DNA from: Lachnospiraceae bacterium UBA1766
GTDB lineage: Bacteria > Bacillota > Clostridia > Lachnospirales > Lachnospiraceae
DNA length: 64,000 bases
Direction of reading: 5' to 3'
Assembly: GCA_002314715.1 (NCBI GenBank)
Contig: DCGY01000008.1
Span: forward strand, 1 to 64,000
The notes under the pieces are model-generated. The model did no database searches. It was not told the DNA's origin and worked only from the letters and a program-made list of their open reading frames with translations. The position numbers were made by a program, and so were the translations under genes. Within the stretch, counting starts at the first letter, position 1. Every line of letters starts with the position of its first letter. This document shows, piece after piece, positions 1 to 7,944 of the stretch.

Positions 1-620
1 CAAATCCCGGATGTTACACCACTTGTTCCATTTTGACCGCTTATCCTTTGGTAAAGGAAGGTCTGATTGATGTGGATACCCTGATTGTGGATGCAAAGTC
101 AGGTACCTCCGGAGCGGGAAGAGGTGCAAAGGTTGCAAATCTTTTCTGCGAAGTAAATGAAAATATGAAAGCCTACGGTGTGGCCGGTCATCGTCATACT
201 CCCGAAATCGAGGAACAGCTTGGCTATGCAGGCAATTGTGAGGTGACCATTAATTTCACCCCTCATCTGGTTCCCATGAACAGAGGAATTCTTGCTACCG
301 AATATGCTACCTTAAAGAAAAAAGCAGACGGAACACTTCCTACCTACGATGAAGTAAAGGCTGTTTACGATAAGTACTATGCAAGCGAGAAATTCGTCCG
401 TGTATTGGATAAGGGTGTTTGCCCTGAAACCAAATGGGTGGAAGGAAGTAATTATGTAGACATCAATTTTGTGATTGATGAGCGAACCGGACGTGTTATC
501 ATGATGGGTGCTTTGGATAATCTGGTAAAGGGTGCGGCAGGACAGGCAGTTCAGAATATGAATTTGCTTTTCGGATTACCGGAGAGTGAAGGCCTTGAAC
601 TGGTTCCTTGTTTCCCGTAA
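1..620 (+). CDS. argC: N-acetyl-gamma-glutamyl-phosphate reductase, 3' part
   Basis: Arginine pathway enzyme that reduces N-acetylglutamyl phosphate to the semialdehyde with NADPH. The gene enters from the left edge; the reading frame is open from base 3 and begins with the active-site signature NPGCYTT, so the catalytic cysteine is at 12-14. The later family motif HRHTPEIEEQLGY follows about 60 codons on. About the last 205 residues of an expected 340-350 are present; the NAD(P)-binding part is outside the window. Followed by a GNAT gene, argJ, argB and argD on the same strand. Confidence 0.95.
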   Translation, partial: NPGCYTTCSILTAYPLVKEGLIDVDTLIVDAKSGTSGAGRGAKVANLFCEVNENMKAYGVAGHRHTPEIEEQLGYAGNCEVTINFTPHLVPMNRGILATEYATLKKKADGTLPTYDEVKAVYDKYYASEKFVRVLDKGVCPETKWVEGSNYVDINFVIDERTGRVIMMGALDNLVKGAAGQAVQNMNLLFGLPESEGLELVPCFP

Positions 621-648
621 AAAAAGATTTCCTTTTTGAAAAGAAAAA

Positions 649-657
649 TGTTATAAT
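649..657 (+). promoter_or_regulatory. Extended -10 promoter before the GNAT gene
   Basis: TGTTATAAT is a perfect -10 hexamer with an upstream TG. No good -35 lies 16-18 bp upstream. It may give the GNAT-argJBD part of the cluster its own transcription start, with a leader of about 80 bases. Confidence 0.45.
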
Positions 658-741
658 TATAAGATGCCCGTTTGCGTTCCGAGAAGCAGTCCGGTTGCGT
701 AGGGTGGAAAATACGAGATAAGAAACAGAGAGATTAGAAAA

Positions 742-1206
742 ATGCAGGAAAAAAAGTTCGAAGTTCGCACTATGACAATTGAAGATTATCAGGGATTACA
801 TGATTTATGGATGACCATTCATGGATTTGGTATCCGAAGTATTGATGATTCAAGAGTTGGTGTGGAGCGTTTCCTGAAAAGAAACCCTACCACCAGCGTG
901 GTGGCTGTGGCCGAGGACGGTTCTATCGTAGGAGGTATTCTTTGCGGACATGACGGAAGACGCGGTTGCCTTTATCATGTATGTGTGAGAGAAGATTACC
1001 GAAGACTTGGAATCGGTAAGGCAATGGTAGTTCATTGTATGAACGCGCTAAAAGAAGAAGAAATAAATAAGGTGAGTCTGATTGCGTTTACGGTAAACGA
1101 TATCGGAAATGCTTTTTGGCACTGCATCGGTTGGACAAAGCGTGAGGACTTATTCTATTATGATTTTACACTGAATGAGGCAAATATCACTGCATTTAAT
1201 AAGTAG
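742..1206 (+). CDS. GNAT family N-acetyltransferase in the arginine cluster
   Basis: A 154-residue single GNAT domain. The acetyl-CoA pyrophosphate loop is visible as VREDYRRLGIGKAMV near residues 81-95, followed by the NxxGNAFW segment typical of motif B. It lies between argC and argJ and is 15 bp from argJ, so it is very likely co-transcribed with arginine synthesis. It could supply N-acetylglutamate as a stand-alone synthase, but no substrate residue proves this; acylation of another small molecule or protein is equally possible. The start is the only ATG near a purine-rich site. Confidence 0.8.
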   Translation: MQEKKFEVRTMTIEDYQGLHDLWMTIHGFGIRSIDDSRVGVERFLKRNPTTSVVAVAEDGSIVGGILCGHDGRRGCLYHVCVREDYRRLGIGKAMVVHCMNALKEEEINKVSLIAFTVNDIGNAFWHCIGWTKREDLFYYDFTLNEANITAFNK

Positions 1207-1221
1207 TGACGAGAGGAGAAC

Positions 1222-2448
1222 ATGATGAAACAAATCGAAGGCGGAATAACCGCAGCAAAGGGTTTTGAGGCAGCCGGCGTGGAAGCCGGTGTGAAATATA
1301 AGAATCGTAAGGACATGGCCATGATTTACAGCCAGGCACCTTGTAAAGTAGCGGGTACCTTCACTACCAATGTGGTAAAGGCTGCACCTGTTCTCTGGGA
1401 TATGGACGTGGTAGAGAATTCTCCTTTTGCACAGGCTGTCGTAGTGAACTCCGGTATCGCAAATGCTTGTACCGGTAAGCAAGGTATGGATGCATGTAAG
1501 GCAGAAGCAGAACATGCAGGGGAATTGTTGGGAATTCCGACGAATTCGGTATTGATCGGTTCTACCGGTGTAATCGGTATGCAGATGCCGGTTGATCGTC
1601 TGAAGAACGGTATTTCCCTTCTGGCAGCAGCCAAGAAGGATACCTTGGAAGCCGGCCTGGAAGCGGCAAAAGCAATTATGACCACTGATACCATTCATAA
1701 GCAGATTGCGGTGAATTTTGAAATTGACGGAAAGACCGTAACCATGGGCGCTATGTGCAAGGGTTCCGGTATGATTCATCCCAATATGTGCACTATGTTG
1801 GGTTATGTTACCACGGATGCCAATATTTCAAAGGAACTTTTGACCAAGGCAGTAAAGAGAACGGTTGTGGATTCCTTTAATATGGTCAGCGTTGACGGAG
1901 ATACTTCCACCAATGATACCCTCTTGGTATTGGCAAACGGTTTGGCCGGTAATAATGAAATAAACAAAGAAGATGAGAATTATAAGATTTTCTGTGAGGC
2001 ACTTGATTTTGTGACCGTATTCCTGGCTAAGAAGATGGCCGGCGACGGAGAGGGCGCGACTGCTCTTTTTGAGACCAAGGTTGTGAACGCAAAGAGCAAA
2101 GAAGAGGCGAGAATTCTGGCGAAGTCCGTAATCTGTTCTTCCTTAAGCAAGGCGGCAATTTACGGACATGACTGTAACTTCGGCCGTTTCCTCTGCGCAT
2201 TGGGTTATTCCGGTGTAAAGTTTGATCCCGACCATGTGGATTTGTTCTTCGAAGGAAACGGTATGCGTATTCAGGTATTCGGTGACGGAGCTCCCTGCGC
2301 ATACAGCGAAGAAGAGGCTACCAAGCTCTTATCTGCTCCGGAAGTTACCGTATATGTGGATATGCACTCCGGTGATGCACAGGCTACCGCATGGGGTTGT
2401 GATTTAAGCTATGATTATGTAAAAATCAATGCGGATTACAGAAGTTAA
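1222..2448 (+). CDS. argJ: Bifunctional glutamate N-acetyltransferase / ornithine acetyltransferase
   Basis: Moves the acetyl group from N-acetylornithine to glutamate, closing the cyclic arginine pathway, and may also use acetyl-CoA. The 408-residue length is normal. The self-cleavage region is seen as KGSGMIHPNMCTMLGYV, giving Thr191 as the predicted N-terminal nucleophile of the beta chain. The residue before the scissile bond is Cys190 where Ala is usual. A GAGAGGAG ribosome site lies just before two consecutive ATG codons (1222 and 1225); either could start. argB follows after a 117-bp gap containing a strong hairpin. Confidence 0.96.
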   Translation: MMKQIEGGITAAKGFEAAGVEAGVKYKNRKDMAMIYSQAPCKVAGTFTTNVVKAAPVLWDMDVVENSPFAQAVVVNSGIANACTGKQGMDACKAEAEHAGELLGIPTNSVLIGSTGVIGMQMPVDRLKNGISLLAAAKKDTLEAGLEAAKAIMTTDTIHKQIAVNFEIDGKTVTMGAMCKGSGMIHPNMCTMLGYVTTDANISKELLTKAVKRTVVDSFNMVSVDGDTSTNDTLLVLANGLAGNNEINKEDENYKIFCEALDFVTVFLAKKMAGDGEGATALFETKVVNAKSKEEARILAKSVICSSLSKAAIYGHDCNFGRFLCALGYSGVKFDPDHVDLFFEGNGMRIQVFGDGAPCAYSEEEATKLLSAPEVTVYVDMHSGDAQATAWGCDLSYDYVKINADYRS

Positions 2449-2486
2449 AAAGAGGCTGTATTTTAAAATTCATCTAAGGTAAATAC

Positions 2487-2517
2487 ATAGGTTTCCGCAT
2501 TTTTTGCGGAAACCTAT
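2487..2517 (+). promoter_or_regulatory. Perfect 13-bp hairpin between argJ and argB
   Basis: ATAGGTTTCCGCA and its exact complement flank a five-T loop. No U-tract follows the right arm, so it is not a standard terminator. It may be a processing site, a weak attenuator or an mRNA stabiliser separating argJ from argBD. Confidence 0.5.
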
Positions 2518-2565
2518 CGTCGCTAATAAAGAACAATTCAATGAAGAAGATTTGAGAGGTAAATC

Positions 2566-3450
2566 ATGGAAAAAGACATGCAGGAAGTATTAAAAAAAGC
2601 AGAGGTGTTAATTGAGGCATTGCCTTATATTCAGAAGTTTAATCGAAAGATTATCGTTGTGAAGTACGGTGGAAGCGCTATGAGCAACGAGGAACTTCAG
2701 AAGAACGTAATCAAGGACGTAACCCTTTTGAAATTGGTAGGTTTTAAACCGATTATTGTACATGGTGGCGGAAAGGAAATCAGCCGCTGGGTTGGAAAAG
2801 TGGGAAAGGAAGCACAGTTTATCAACGGTCTGCGTGTAACCGATGAGGAAACCATGGAAATTGCGGAAATGGTACTTGGCAAGGTTAACAAGCAGCTTGT
2901 CAGCATGGTTCAGGAGTTGGGTGTAAATGCAATCGGATTAAGCGGTAAAGATGCCGGACTTTTACATGTGGAAAAGAAGTATTCCAACGGACAGGATATC
3001 GGTTTCGTGGGAGAAATCAACCAGGTAAATCCCAAGGTATTGTATGACCTTTTGGAGAAGGATTTCCTGCCGATCGTATCCCCCATCGGATTGGATGACG
3101 ATTTCCAAACCTATAACATTAATGCAGACGATGCAGCCTGCGCAATTGCTAAGGCAGTCGGTGCAGACAAACTGGTATTCCTGACCGATATCGAGGGACT
3201 TTACAAGGATATCAACGATAAGTCTTCCTTTATCAACAGAATTACCGCTTCCGATGCGGATAAGTTGATTAGCGATGGATTTATCGGTGGTGGTATGCTA
3301 CCGAAGTTGAACAACTGTACCTCCGCTATCAAAAACGGTGTAAACAGAGTGCATATTTTGGATGGACGTATTCCTCACAGTATGTTATTGGAAATCTTTA
3401 CCAATAACGGTATTGGTACTGCAATTGTAAACGACAACGACATTATCTAA
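2566..3450 (+). CDS. argB: Acetylglutamate kinase
   Basis: Phosphorylates N-acetylglutamate with ATP, the second arginine step. At 294 residues it has the amino acid kinase fold signatures in order: VVKYGGSAM (about 29-37), the IVHGGGKEI loop (about 65-73), [10 protein letters not shown], and [12 protein letters not shown] near 205-216. The N-terminus carries an extra helix before the first strand, a feature of arginine-inhibited kinases in the family, so feedback inhibition is likely but not shown. argD follows after 20 bp. Confidence 0.96.
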   Translation: MEKDMQEVLKKAEVLIEALPYIQKFNRKIIVVKYGGSAMSNEELQKNVIKDVTLLKLVGFKPIIVHGGGKEISRWVGKVGKEAQFINGLRVTDEETMEIAEMVLGKVNKQLVSMVQELGVNAIGLSGKDAGLLHVEKKYSNGQDIGFVGEINQVNPKVLYDLLEKDFLPIVSPIGLDDDFQTYNINADDAACAIAKAVGADKLVFLTDIEGLYKDINDKSSFINRITASDADKLISDGFIGGGMLPKLNNCTSAIKNGVNRVHILDGRIPHSMLLEIFTNNGIGTAIVNDNDII

Positions 3451-3470
3451 TTGCGAGACGGAGAAAAACG

Positions 3471-4673
3471 ATGGAAATGAAACAGTATATTGAAGAAGCG
3501 GAGGCAGCATTATTACATACCTACAATCGTTATCAGATTGTTTTGGACAAAGGAGACGGCGTAAATCTTTACGATATGGACGGAAAGCGCTATTTGGACT
3601 TTGTAGGTGGTATTGCAGTATTTGCCCTGGGATACAATAACAAAGAATACAATGATGCTTTAAAGAATCAGATTGATAAATTGATTCATACCTCCAATTA
3701 TTATTACAATGTACCTGCAATCGAGGCAGCAAAGAAATTAAAAAAAGCTTCCGGAATGGATCGCGTATTTTTTACCAACTCCGGAGCGGAAGCAAACGAG
3801 GGCGCAATTAAGGCGGCTCGTAAATATGCTTTTTTAAAGGACGGCTGTAATGACCATGAGATCATTGCACTTGAGCATTCCTTCCACGGACGTACCATGG
3901 GTGCGCTGGCTGTAACCGGTAATCCCAAGTATCGTGAGCCCTTTGAGCCTTTAATCGGACATGTTAAGTTTGGACAGATGAATGACTTTGAAAGCATTGC
4001 ATCTCAGGTTACCGAAAAGACCTGTGCGATTATGCTTGAGCCTGTACAGGGAGAAGGCGGACTGGTTCCGGCTACGGAGGAATTCCTTAAGAAGCTTCGT
4101 GCTCTGTGTGATGAGAAAGATATTCTTTTGATTTTTGATGAAGTACAGTGCGGTATGGGTCGAACCGGTGTTATGTTTGCATGGCAGCGCTATGGAGTAA
4201 AGCCGGATATTATGACTTCCGCAAAGGCACTTGGCTGTGGTGTTCCTGTGGGTGCGTTTATGATGACAGAGCGTGTGGCACAGTCTTCTCTTACCAGCGG
4301 AGATCATGGTACCACTTATGGCGGTAATCCCCTTGCTACAGCAGCCGCAAATAAGGTTTTGGAAATTTATGAGAGGGACAACATAGTAGGTCATGTACAG
4401 GAAACAGCGCCTTACCTTTGGGAGAAGCTGGATGCAATATTACAGAAGTTTGATTGCATTACCGAGCACAGAGGCGTAGGCTTTATGCAGGGTCTTGTAT
4501 TTGACAGACCGGTAGGTCCTATTATCAACAAAGCTTTGGAAAAGGGCTTGTTGTTAATTAACGCAGGCGCAAATATTATTCGTTTTGTACCTCCGTTGGT
4601 TATTACCAAAGAGAATATTGATGAGATGGTTGCAATTCTTGAAACATGTGTTGAGGAAGAAGTATGCATTTAA
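3471..4673 (+). CDS. argD: Acetylornithine aminotransferase
   Basis: PLP enzyme that converts N-acetylglutamate semialdehyde to N-acetylornithine. The 400-residue protein has the class III aminotransferase hallmarks: FTNSGAEANEGAIK (about 101-114), HSFHGRTMGAL (about 136-146), the PLP-contacting Asp223 in IFDEVQCGMGRTG, and the Schiff-base Lys252 in TSAKALGCG. Last canonical enzyme of the cluster. Its end overlaps the next start codon by 10 bp, suggesting translational coupling to a protein that is not an arginine enzyme. Confidence 0.95.
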   Translation: MEMKQYIEEAEAALLHTYNRYQIVLDKGDGVNLYDMDGKRYLDFVGGIAVFALGYNNKEYNDALKNQIDKLIHTSNYYYNVPAIEAAKKLKKASGMDRVFFTNSGAEANEGAIKAARKYAFLKDGCNDHEIIALEHSFHGRTMGALAVTGNPKYREPFEPLIGHVKFGQMNDFESIASQVTEKTCAIMLEPVQGEGGLVPATEEFLKKLRALCDEKDILLIFDEVQCGMGRTGVMFAWQRYGVKPDIMTSAKALGCGVPVGAFMMTERVAQSSLTSGDHGTTYGGNPLATAAANKVLEIYERDNIVGHVQETAPYLWEKLDAILQKFDCITEHRGVGFMQGLVFDRPVGPIINKALEKGLLLINAGANIIRFVPPLVITKENIDEMVAILETCVEEEVCI

Positions 4674-6076
4674 AGCGAAGATTAACTTCTGTGGTTCTGG
4701 TGGTTGCCATGGTTGCGTTAACTATCTGGGGGAGTCAGGTCGAATTGCCGGAGGTTTCCCCAATGCAGGAGGAACCAATCGGCTTTACCAGTCAGAAGGA
4801 AACATTGTATTTTTGGTATACCGATGATTCCATGACAAATTATATTAATAATGCTGCTGTGAATTTCGGAAAAACGGAGAATGTTCGTATTATTCCTGTA
4901 TTAAAGGAATGCGATAACCTTTTGGATGAAATAAACCGGGCCAGTCTGGACAGCCACGAAAAGCAGTTTCCGGATATGTATCTGATTGATAACAATGATC
5001 TGGAAAAGGCCTATCTTTCGGGCTTGGCAGGTACGGTCAATGATTTGGAACAAATTTTAAATGAGGAATATTTTCCGAAGACCGCGCTTTCTGCAGTTAC
5101 CTACCGGAATCATCTGGTAGGATATCCGCTATATTATGAAACCAGTGCATTGTTATATAATAAAACCTATCTGGAATTGTGGAAGACCCAGCAGGAAAAT
5201 AAGGTTGTGGAAGAAGAACAGCCAATGGAAGAGGCTTCCGATACCGAGACGGAGGGGGAAGAAAACAACGAGGAAGCAGTTTCGGAGATACCTGCGGAAT
5301 TGATTGTTACGGAAGAAGGACTACCCAAATCCATTGAAGGTATTTTGCATGTAGCGGATAATTTTGAGGCACCGGAAGGTGTAGAAGGTGTATTTAAGTG
5401 GGCTGTATCCGATATTTTCTTTAACTACTGGTTTGTTGGTAAATATTTGGTGGTAGGTTCCGATTCCGGTGATGATAAGAGCAATATTGATGTCAACAAT
5501 GAACAGACAAAAGAGTGTCTGCAGGTTTATCAGGATTTGAATCAGTATTTTTCCATCGAATCAAATACCGTCCATTCCGATACAATTATGCAGGATTTTA
5601 TTGAAGGAAAGATGGTATTTACCATTGCTTCCACCGGAGCCGTGAAGCAATTGGAGGAAGCAACAAAGGAAGGTCTTTTTCCTTATGAGTACGGAATCGC
5701 TACCTTGCCGGATGTGAGTTTGGAATTACAGAGCCGTGCATTATCGGTTACCAGTGCGGTGGCAATTAACGGTTATTCCATGCATCAGGGAACGGCCAAT
5801 CGATTTGCGGCTTATTTAACCAACACAATGGCCGATGAATTGTATATTCGTACCGGAAAGGTTTCCGGCAATAAGAAAATAGTCAATGCAAATAAGAACC
5901 TGGATGTCTTCTTTGAAGAGTATTCCAAAAGCGTTTCTTTGCCGAAGATGATGGAAATCGGTAATTTATGGTTGCAGCTGGAAGCGCTGTTTGCAAAGGT
6001 ATGGAACAGTGCGGAAATTGCACCGTTATTGTCCGATTTGGAAACACAAATTGCGACGCAAATTAATATATCGTAA
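4664..6076 (+). CDS. Extracellular solute-binding-like protein, no transporter partner
   Basis: A 470-residue exported protein with a basic N-terminus and hydrophobic stretch at about 7-23, then a type 1 (sugar-family) solute-binding layout: LYFWYTDDSMTNYI near the start, PDMYLIDNNDLEKAYLSGL, and a YPLYYETSALLYNKTYL region typical of these proteins. There is no lipobox cysteine, so it may stay as an N-terminal membrane anchor. A strongly acidic linker (about residues 178-212) interrupts the fold. No permease or ATPase is adjacent; the start lies inside argD. Function unknown; a sensor or co-receptor role is possible. Confidence 0.65.
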   Translation: MHLKRRLTSVVLVVAMVALTIWGSQVELPEVSPMQEEPIGFTSQKETLYFWYTDDSMTNYINNAAVNFGKTENVRIIPVLKECDNLLDEINRASLDSHEKQFPDMYLIDNNDLEKAYLSGLAGTVNDLEQILNEEYFPKTALSAVTYRNHLVGYPLYYETSALLYNKTYLELWKTQQENKVVEEEQPMEEASDTETEGEENNEEAVSEIPAELIVTEEGLPKSIEGILHVADNFEAPEGVEGVFKWAVSDIFFNYWFVGKYLVVGSDSGDDKSNIDVNNEQTKECLQVYQDLNQYFSIESNTVHSDTIMQDFIEGKMVFTIASTGAVKQLEEATKEGLFPYEYGIATLPDVSLELQSRALSVTSAVAINGYSMHQGTANRFAAYLTNTMADELYIRTGKVSGNKKIVNANKNLDVFFEEYSKSVSLPKMMEIGNLWLQLEALFAKVWNSAEIAPLLSDLETQIATQINIS

Positions 6077-6085
6077 ATGAATAAC

Positions 6086-6149
6086 AAACCAATCATAGGG
6101 GAAATATAATATACTACAACGAAAGGTGGTATGTTCCTATGATTGGTTT
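6086..6149 (+). promoter_or_regulatory. 14-bp inverted repeat spanning the start codon, with an internal -10
   Basis: AAACCAATCATAGG at 6086-6099 is exactly complementary to 6136-6149, which includes the ATG at 6139. The 36-base loop holds a TATAAT (6105-6110) and the GAAAGGTGG ribosome site. A transcript reading in from upstream could pair the start codon away; a transcript from the internal -10 would lack the left arm. Confidence 0.6.
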
Positions 6150-6570
6150 TTTGATTGCTATGATTTCCGGTGCATTAATGAGTATTCAGGGAGTGTTTAA
6201 CACACAGGTGACAAAAGAAACCGGGATTTGGGTTGCAAGTGCTTTTGTTCAGGTCAGTGCATTGGTGGTATGTTTGCTGGCTTGGGCGATTCAGGATCGA
6301 AGTCCCTTTATGAAATTATGTCAGGTACAGCCAAGATATATGCTGTTGGGCGGAGCAATGGGGGCTTTTATTACTTATACCGTAATCAAGGCTATGGATC
6401 TTTTGGGGCCCGCAAAGGCAGTGATGATTATTGTGATTGCCCAGCTTTTGGTGGCGTATTTCGTAGAGTTGCTGGGAATTTTCGGAGTGGAAAAGCAACC
6501 CATATCTTTGCGTAAAATCATTGGTATGGCATGCGCTGTTTTGGGAATTGTGATATTTAAGTGGAAATAG
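6139..6570 (+). CDS. YdcZ-type (DUF606) DMT small membrane transporter
   Basis: A 143-residue protein that is almost all membrane: hydrophobic segments at about 2-20, 33-50, 67-86 and 92-112, with a last one at the C-terminus. The opening GFLIAMISGALMSIQGVFN and the Q in the first helix are typical of the YdcZ/DUF606 branch of the drug/metabolite transporter group, where members have 4-5 helices and pair to form a carrier. Substrate cannot be told. It has its own possible promoter and a start codon buried in an inverted repeat. Confidence 0.75.
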   Translation: MIGFLIAMISGALMSIQGVFNTQVTKETGIWVASAFVQVSALVVCLLAWAIQDRSPFMKLCQVQPRYMLLGGAMGAFITYTVIKAMDLLGPAKAVMIIVIAQLLVAYFVELLGIFGVEKQPISLRKIIGMACAVLGIVIFKWK

Positions 6571-6626
6571 CTTGTAAACCGAAATCATTTCCATTACAAT
6601 GTTTTTGTCAGGAAAAATCTATAGCG

Positions 6627-6653
6627 ATGATTCTCTTTCGAAAGGAGAGTCAT
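6627..6653 (+). promoter_or_regulatory. Hairpin sequestering the comEA-like ribosome site
   Basis: ATGATTCTCTTTC pairs with GAAAGGAGAGTCAT, with two G.U pairs and only about three loop bases. The right arm is the AAAGGAG ribosome site of the gene starting at 6658. As RNA this would hide the site and lower translation unless opened. Confidence 0.45.
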
Positions 6654-6657
6654 ACGT

Positions 6658-7215
6658 ATGTTAAAAAGAAGTTGTCTGCTTTTTCTGGTTATATCAATTC
6701 TAATATTGGGTGGCTGTAAGGATTACGATTCCATCGAAATTCAAACAGATGCTTCTTCCCATGAGTCAGAATCCATACAGCTTGAAACGCAAGAACCTCA
6801 GATAATCTATGTATATGTTTGCGGCGCCGTGGAAAATCCGGGCGTCTATGCCATGCCTATGGGCAGCCGGGCGGATTATGCATTGTATCTGGCAGGTGGT
6901 TTTCGTGAGGATGCGAAAACCGATGAGGTGAATTTGGCAAAAGTGGTATCCGACGGAGAGAAAATCAGCTTCCCTACCATGGAAGAAGCAAATCAGACAC
7001 AGACAAATACACAAAGCAAAAAAGTAAATATTAACACAGCGGATGAGACACTGCTTTGTACACTTACCGGAATCGGCAGTGGGCGAGCCAAGGATATTAT
7101 TCGCTATCGGGAAAAAAACGGACTCTTCCAATCCATCGAGGATTTGATGAAGGTGAGCGGAATCAAAGAGTCTGTTTTTGAGAAAATAAAAGAAGATATT
7201 ACAACTGGTTTTTAG
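6658..7215 (+). CDS. comEA: ComEA-like DNA-binding lipoprotein
   Basis: 185 residues with three parts: a lipoprotein signal ending in LGGC (Cys20), an SLBB domain at about 47-107 (YVYVCGAVENPGVYAM), and a helix-hairpin-helix domain at about 120-180 (NINTADETLLCTLTGIG). In ComEA proteins the C-terminal domain binds double-stranded DNA outside the membrane and hands it to ComEC for uptake. Here the anchor is lipid and not a transmembrane helix. comEC lies 3.2 kb downstream, separated by a two-component system. Uptake was not demonstrated for this strain. Confidence 0.85.
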   Translation: MLKRSCLLFLVISILILGGCKDYDSIEIQTDASSHESESIQLETQEPQIIYVYVCGAVENPGVYAMPMGSRADYALYLAGGFREDAKTDEVNLAKVVSDGEKISFPTMEEANQTQTNTQSKKVNINTADETLLCTLTGIGSGRAKDIIRYREKNGLFQSIEDLMKVSGIKESVFEKIKEDITTGF

Positions 7216-7227
7216 AAAGGGGCTTCC

Positions 7228-7926
7228 ATGTCTAGAAAAGTTTTGGTAGTAGATGACGAGAAGTTAATTGTGAAAGGAATTCGGTTCAGCTTAGAACAGG
7301 ATGATATGCAGGTGGATTGTGCCTATGACGGAGAAGAGGCATTGGAATTCGCAAAAAATAATACATATGACATTATTTTGCTGGATGTAATGTTGCCCAA
7401 ATTAAACGGTCTGGAAGTGTGCCAGCAGATTCGTGAATTTTCGGATGTCCCAATTATTATGCTCACGGCGAAAAGTGAGGATATGGACAAAATTATGGGG
7501 TTGGAATTCGGCGCAGACGATTATATTACGAAGCCCTTTAATATTTTGGAAGTAAAAGCCAGAATCAAGGCAATTATGAGACGTGTGGAAACCAAAAAGA
7601 CTACCGGACAGAAGGAAAGCGGCAGAATTATTGAAAGTAAGGAGCTTCGTCTGGATCAGGACGGAAAGCGTGCTTATATTGCAAATAAGGAAATAGGACT
7701 CACCTCCAAGGAATACGAGGTTTTGGAGCTTTTGATGCTGAATCCAAACAAAATATACAGCAGAGAGCAACTGCTAAAACTGGTGTGGGGCAGTGATTAT
7801 CCGGGGGATGTTCGTACGGTGGATGTGCATATTCGAAGACTCCGGGAAAAAATCGAGGCAAATCCCAGCGCCCCTCATTATGTGCATACAAAATGGGGCA
7901 CCGGTTACTATTTTATGAACCTATAG
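7228..7926 (+). CDS. OmpR/PhoB-family response regulator
   Basis: 232 residues: a receiver domain (1-120) with the acidic pair in VVDDE, phospho-acceptor Asp53 in LLDVMLPK, Thr80 and Lys102 in TKPF, then a winged-helix domain (about 135-232) with the ELLMLNPNKIYSREQLL and VDVHIRRLREK segments. It should control transcription on phosphorylation by the kinase encoded 18 bp downstream. The gene lies 12 bp after the ComEA-like gene, so the two may share a message. Confidence 0.94.
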   Translation: MSRKVLVVDDEKLIVKGIRFSLEQDDMQVDCAYDGEEALEFAKNNTYDIILLDVMLPKLNGLEVCQQIREFSDVPIIMLTAKSEDMDKIMGLEFGADDYITKPFNILEVKARIKAIMRRVETKKTTGQKESGRIIESKELRLDQDGKRAYIANKEIGLTSKEYEVLELLMLNPNKIYSREQLLKLVWGSDYPGDVRTVDVHIRRLREKIEANPSAPHYVHTKWGTGYYFMNL

Positions 7927-7944
7927 AACGAATTAAGGTAGCTT

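Noticed and set aside
2487..2517. Terminator splitting the arginine operon
   Set aside because: A perfect stem but no U-tract follows it; full termination is unlikely.
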